NCBI GenBank assembly: GCA_027030565.1
Contig: JALVEU010000004.1
Location: 1 to 18,515 of the forward strand
Length of the DNA: 18,515 nt
DNA from: Gammaproteobacteria bacterium
Lineage (GTDB): Bacteria > Pseudomonadota > Gammaproteobacteria > JAJDOJ01
Direction: 5' to 3'
The position numbers and the translations under genes were made by a program. The notes beneath the pieces were generated by a model. The model worked only from the letters and a program-made list of their open reading frames with translations. It searched no databases and had not been told where the DNA came from. This document shows, piece by piece, positions 15,566 through 18,515 of this stretch. Each line of letters begins with the position of its first letter. Position 1 is the stretch's first letter.

Positions 15566-16284
15566 CGGTCCAGGCCGCGAACCACCGTGCGGGCCACGGC
15601 CCAGACCTCCACCCGGGCGGCTCCCGCCCGGCGCAGGCTCCTCGCGAGCTCCGCGCTCGTCGCTCCGGTGGTGATCACGTCGTCGAGGATCGCCACGTGC
15701 ATTCCACGCAGATCGCCGGTCACGGCGAATGCTCCACGCACGTTGCGCCGGCGGGTGCGCGCGTCGGCACCGACCTGGTCCGGGGTTGCCCGCACTCGGC
15801 GAGCCCCGGCCCCATCCAGCTCCACACCGAGCCACCGGGCCAGGGGCCTACCGATCTCCACGGACTGATTGAATCCCCGCTCGCGCAGGCGCCGGGGGTG
15901 CAGGGGTACCGGGACGATACGCTGCGGCAGGCTCAGGCCCACCAAGCGCTCGGCCAGCAGCGCGGCGAGCAGGGGGGCCACGGTCAGTTGCGCGCGGAAT
16001 TTGAGCGCAGCGATCCAGCCATCCACGGGCGGCGCATAGACCAGCGGCACGACCGCCCGATCCACAGGGGGCGGCCGCTGCTGGCAGGCACCGCAGAGGG
16101 TAACCGCGGCGGCGGGCAGCGGCACTCCACAGCGTTCACAACCGCGCTGGATCCAGGGCAGGTCGGCGCGGCAACCGGCGCAGAGATCGACCCCACCGTG
16201 GCCCGGAGCGCCACACCCCAGGCAGGTGGGCGGATAGGCCAGATCCACCAGCCCCTTTGCAACCCGGCGCAGATGCCCGATCAT
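15562..16284 (-). CDS. comF: ComF family phosphoribosyltransferase-like protein
   Basis: A 240-residue protein of the ComF/GntX family, associated with DNA uptake and competence or use of external DNA. The N-terminal zinc-ribbon-like part has eight cysteines in four pairs (21/24, 35/38, 49/52, 64/67). The C-terminal phosphoribosyltransferase domain includes PVPLHPRRLRERGFNQS (125-141) and the PRPP loop VAILDDVITTGATSAE (197-212). The ATG at 16282-16284 fits the usual family start, although no clear ribosome binding site precedes it. It diverges from bioB across 30 bases, the neighbourhood usually seen in gammaproteobacteria. It converges with ubiA with overlapping stops. Confidence 0.92.
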   Translation of the reverse strand: MIGHLRRVAKGLVDLAYPPTCLGCGAPGHGGVDLCAGCRADLPWIQRGCERCGVPLPAAAVTLCGACQQRPPPVDRAVVPLVYAPPVDGWIAALKFRAQLTVAPLLAALLAERLVGLSLPQRIVPVPLHPRRLRERGFNQSVEIGRPLARWLGVELDGAGARRVRATPDQVGADARTRRRNVRGAFAVTGDLRGMHVAILDDVITTGATSAELARSLRRAGAARVEVWAVARTVVRGLDR

Positions 16285-16314
16285 TGGCCGCAACCGCAGC
16301 ACAGGGCGACCTCC

Positions 16315-17274
16315 ATGGCTGAGACGATCCGACACGACTGGACCCGAGCAGAGATTCTGGGCCTGCTCGACCAGCCCTTCAACGACCTTCTGTTCCAGGC
16401 GCAAACGGTCCATCGGCGCCATCACGATCCCAACGCGGTCCAGGCCAGCACCCTGCTCTCCATCAAGACCGGAGGCTGCCCCGAAGACTGCGCGTACTGT
16501 CCCCAGAGCATCCACCACGACGTGGCCCTGGAACGCGAGCGGCTGCTGAGCGTCGAAGCGGTGCGCAGTGCGGCACGCCGAGCACGGGCACAGGGCGGGG
16601 AGCGCTTCTGTATGGGCGCGGCCTGGCGTCGTCCCACCGACCGTCAGCTCGAACAGGTGGCCGAGATGGTTCGTGCGGTCAAGGAGGAGGGCCTGGAGAC
16701 CTGCCTCACGCTGGGCATGCTCACCCTGGACCAGGCCCGGCGTCTGGCCGAGGCAGGCCTGGACTATTACAACCACAACCTGGACACCGCTCCGGAGTTC
16801 TACGGCAGGATCGTCACCACACGGCAGTACGCGGACCGGCTCCAGACCCTGGAGTACGTGCGCGCAGCGGGGCTGAAGGTCTGTTGCGGGGGCATTCTGG
16901 GAATGGGCGAGAACCGCGAACAGCGCGCGGGCCTGCTTCAGCAGCTCGCCAATCTGCCCGAGCACCCGCACTCGGTGCCGATCAACCTGCTGGTTCAGGT
17001 GGAAGGCACACCCTTGTACGGCACCCCCCCGCTGGATCCGCTGGAGTTCGTGCGCACCGTGGCGGTGGCCCGCATCCTCATGCCCGGCGCCCATGTACGC
17101 CTCTCGGCCGGGCGCGAGCGCATGAGCGACGAGCTTCAGGCCCTGTGCTTCCTGGCCGGGGCCAACTCCATCTTTCTGGGGGAGCGCCTGCTCACCCAGT
17201 CCAATCCCCAAGTCGAGCGCGACCGCCAGTTGTTTCGGCGCCTAGGCCTGCAAGTGGGGCGGGTAGCCGGATGA
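16315..17274 (+). CDS. bioB: biotin synthase
   Basis: A radical SAM enzyme that inserts sulfur into dethiobiotin to make biotin. It has 319 residues. The [4Fe-4S]/SAM motif CPEDCAYC gives Cys55, Cys59 and Cys62. Ligands for the sulfur-donating [2Fe-2S] cluster are seen in RFCMGAAWR, LETCLTLGML and the LKVCCGGILGMGE segment, with the Arg in HVRLSAGRE. YYNHNLDT and SVPINLLV are also diagnostic. The ATG at 16315 follows a weak AGGG eight bases upstream; the frame stays open back to 14605 through unrelated sequence. The stop lies eight bases from the convergent cupin gene. No bioF, bioH or bioC follows. Confidence 0.97.
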   Translation: MAETIRHDWTRAEILGLLDQPFNDLLFQAQTVHRRHHDPNAVQASTLLSIKTGGCPEDCAYCPQSIHHDVALERERLLSVEAVRSAARRARAQGGERFCMGAAWRRPTDRQLEQVAEMVRAVKEEGLETCLTLGMLTLDQARRLAEAGLDYYNHNLDTAPEFYGRIVTTRQYADRLQTLEYVRAAGLKVCCGGILGMGENREQRAGLLQQLANLPEHPHSVPINLLVQVEGTPLYGTPPLDPLEFVRTVAVARILMPGAHVRLSAGRERMSDELQALCFLAGANSIFLGERLLTQSNPQVERDRQLFRRLGLQVGRVAG

Positions 17275-17282
17275 GTGCGCCC

Positions 17283-17591
17283 TCAGCGCTTCACGGCATC
17301 CAGGCTCACCACGGGCTCCGGACCCACCACCTCGGCGCTGTGCACGGCACCGGCCGGGACGTACAGCATGTCGCCGGCCTCCAGCACTACGGTCTCACCA
17401 TGCAGGGTCATGCGGAACCGGCCGGCGAGCACACCGTCGATCTTGTCCACCGCGTGGGTGTGGTCGGGGAAATAGGTCCCCGGCGGGTAGACGTAGCGGG
17501 TCACGGAATAGCCCAAGGCCTCCAGCTTGCGCCGCATGGCCGACTCGCTGAGCGGGCCGTCGGCGGCCTCATCCCAGTGTTCCAGTTGCAT
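17283..17591 (-). CDS. small single-domain cupin protein
   Basis: A 102-residue protein with one cupin beta-barrel. The first motif, PGTYFPDHTHAVDKIDGVLAGRF (about 37-59), supplies His44 and His46 as metal ligands; the usual glutamate position is occupied by Lys/Asp. The second motif, DMLYVPAGAVHSAEV, supplies His84. This points to a small metal-binding cupin of unknown substrate, probably cytosolic as no signal peptide is seen. The ATG at 17589-17591 has GAGGA about nine bases upstream; the frame stays open to 17729, but that region is the start of bioD on the other strand. It lies between bioB and bioD on the opposite strand, 24 bases from the bioD ATG. A link to biotin is only positional. 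Confidence 0.85.
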   Translation of the reverse strand: MQLEHWDEAADGPLSESAMRRKLEALGYSVTRYVYPPGTYFPDHTHAVDKIDGVLAGRFRMTLHGETVVLEAGDMLYVPAGAVHSAEVVGPEPVVSLDAVKR

Positions 17592-17615
17592 GCCTGACCA
17601 TCCTCGTGCTTGCCC

Positions 17616-18320
17616 ATGAACGGTGCATTTTCCCGCCTGCGCGACGCACAGACCAGCCCTTCGGGTTTGTTCGTCACCGGCACAGACACCGGCGTGGGCA
17701 AGACCTATGTGGCCCGGGCCCTGGTCCACGCGCTCACCGCCCGAGGCCTGCGAGTGTGCGTGCGCAAGCCGGTGGAGAGCGGGTGGATGGATCCCGAGCG
17801 CAGTGACGCGCAGGCGCTGAGACGCGCAGCCGGTGCGTGGGAACCGCTCGAGCGCGTCTGTCCTTGGCGGTTCGTGCCTGCGATCTCGCCCGCCCTGGCC
17901 GCGCAGCGCAGTGGCGTCGCCTACGACGTCCGGGATCTGTTCCAGGCCTGCACCAACGCCAGCGCCGATTTCCTCGTCGTGGAAGGCGCCGGAGGATTCT
18001 ACTCACCCCTCGCCCCGGAAGGGCTGAACGCCGATCTGGCCGTGGCGCTCCAGTTGCCGGTGCTGGTGGTGGCCGCCGACCGTTTGGGCGCGGTGAACCA
18101 CACGTTATTGACACTGGAGGCGCTGCACGCCCGTGGACTGGCCCTGGCGGCCCTGGTGTTCAGCGTTCCGGAACCGGCCCCGGAAGACCTGGCGAATCTG
18201 GAGGAGCTGCGCAGGCTCACTGGACTGCGCAGGCTCATGCGGGTGGGACACGGGGAGGACGCGGGCCCGCGCCTGGCCGGCCTGCTCGATCCGATCGCTG
18301 CTGCCCCTAGCCGGTGCTAG
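17616..18320 (+). CDS. bioD: dethiobiotin synthetase
   Basis: Closes the ureido ring of dethiobiotin from diaminopelargonate, carbon dioxide and ATP, the step before BioB. It has 234 residues. The P-loop GTDTGVGKT at 22-30 is exact for the family; KPVESGW (51-57) contributes the substrate lysine. VVEGAGGFYSPLAPEG near 121-136 is the conserved EGAGG motif. The start is not marked by a clear ribosome binding site: ATG at 17616 is preferred, and a TTG at 17610 is possible. It diverges from the cupin gene by 24 bases, so both promoters must overlap the other gene, or bioD is read from bioB. No other bio gene follows. Confidence 0.95.
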   Translation: MNGAFSRLRDAQTSPSGLFVTGTDTGVGKTYVARALVHALTARGLRVCVRKPVESGWMDPERSDAQALRRAAGAWEPLERVCPWRFVPAISPALAAQRSGVAYDVRDLFQACTNASADFLVVEGAGGFYSPLAPEGLNADLAVALQLPVLVVAADRLGAVNHTLLTLEALHARGLALAALVFSVPEPAPEDLANLEELRRLTGLRRLMRVGHGEDAGPRLAGLLDPIAAAPSRC

Positions 18321-18397
18321 GGATCGCCTGCAGCGTCCGGTGCGATTCTGGATGGGTCTGGGAGCGGCGGCGCTCTGTATGGCACCCACCGGCTACA

Positions 18398-18424
18398 ACA
18401 AAAAGGGCGGCCCGCAGGCCGCCC
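18398..18424 (-). terminator. intrinsic terminator of the right-edge gene
   Basis: GGGCGGCC (18405-18412), loop CGCA and GGCCGCCC (18417-18424) form a perfect 8-bp stem. On the minus strand it is followed by TTTTTGTTG. It lies 25 bases after the stop codon of the partial gene at 18450. On the plus strand the T-run is poor, though the hairpin may also help end bioD transcripts. Confidence 0.88.
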
Positions 18425-18449
18425 CATTCTCAAACCCCGGCGCAGACGC

Positions 18450-18515
18450 TCACTTGACCTGCGGGTCCAGTTCGCCGCTGGCATAACGCTTGTACATACT
18501 CTCCAAGTCGATGGG
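18450..18515 (-). CDS. C-terminus of an unidentified protein (partial)
   Basis: A minus-strand frame entering from the right edge ends with the residues IDLESMYKRYASGELDPQVK and a TGA at 18450-18452. A good terminator follows, which supports a real gene end. Twenty-one residues are too few to name it. Confidence 0.7.
   Translation of the reverse strand, partial: PIDLESMYKRYASGELDPQVK

Noticed and set aside
15562..17211. A 549-codon minus-strand frame that ends as comF
   Set aside because: The upstream 309 codons lie antisense to bioB, whose identity is clear from its cluster cysteines. Only the ComF part is real.
14605..17274. An 889-codon plus-strand open frame that ends as bioB
   Set aside because: Only the last 319 codons resemble a protein family. 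The upstream part runs through ubiA in another frame and antisense to comF and is Pro/Arg/Gly-rich, as expected from GC-rich shadow sequence.

Overview
This 18.5 kb window is GC-rich chromosomal DNA with densely packed core-metabolism genes. The gene set and order (hisBHAFE-tatABC, gpmI, rpoH, hemB-aroE, comF next to bioB) and the protein sequences suggest a gammaproteobacterium, probably of the Chromatiales/Ectothiorhodospiraceae type. That placement is inferred from gene content and has not been tested by a database search. No rRNA, tRNA, insertion sequence, phage gene or CRISPR array was seen.

Layout. 1-557 (minus): the start of an unidentified gene at the edge and a small exported hypothetical protein. 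813-1955 (plus): a membrane M50 metalloprotease with two CBS domains, convergent with rpoH. 2036-10082 (minus): a long run of rpoH, gpmI, tatC, tatB, tatA, hisE, hisF, hisA, hisH, hisB and dtd, read in the order dtd to rpoH. It covers the middle of histidine synthesis, twin-arginine protein export, glycolysis, D-aminoacyl-tRNA proofreading and the heat-shock sigma factor. The gap upstream of rpoH holds a perfect CIRCE (HrcA operator) inverted repeat overlapping a good match to a sigma-E promoter. 10083-11999: an accessory-like stretch with an orphan plus-strand terminator, a TudS/DUF523 protein, a terminator, a small Cys-rich secreted HvfA-like RiPP precursor and a 541-base gap without a convincing gene. 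12000-13879 (plus): hemB and aroE, overlapping by ATGA. 13854-14384 (minus): a gamma-class carbonic anhydrase-like protein. 14657-15565 (plus): ubiA. 15562-16284 (minus): comF, divergent from bioB (16315-17274, plus). 17283-17591 (minus): a small cupin. 17616-18320 (plus): bioD. 18450-18515: the C-terminus of a minus-strand gene, with its terminator at 18398-18424.

The most interesting points are: (i) rpoH apparently wired to both sigma-E and HrcA/CIRCE; (ii) an HvfA/bufferin-like metallophore precursor with a variant EGTCAGMKK repeat array and no modification enzymes beside it; (iii) a strong plus-strand terminator with no plus-strand gene in front of it, suggesting a small RNA; (iv) a his cluster without hisI; and (v) a dispersed biotin locus, with a cupin gene where bioF/bioH/bioC often lie.
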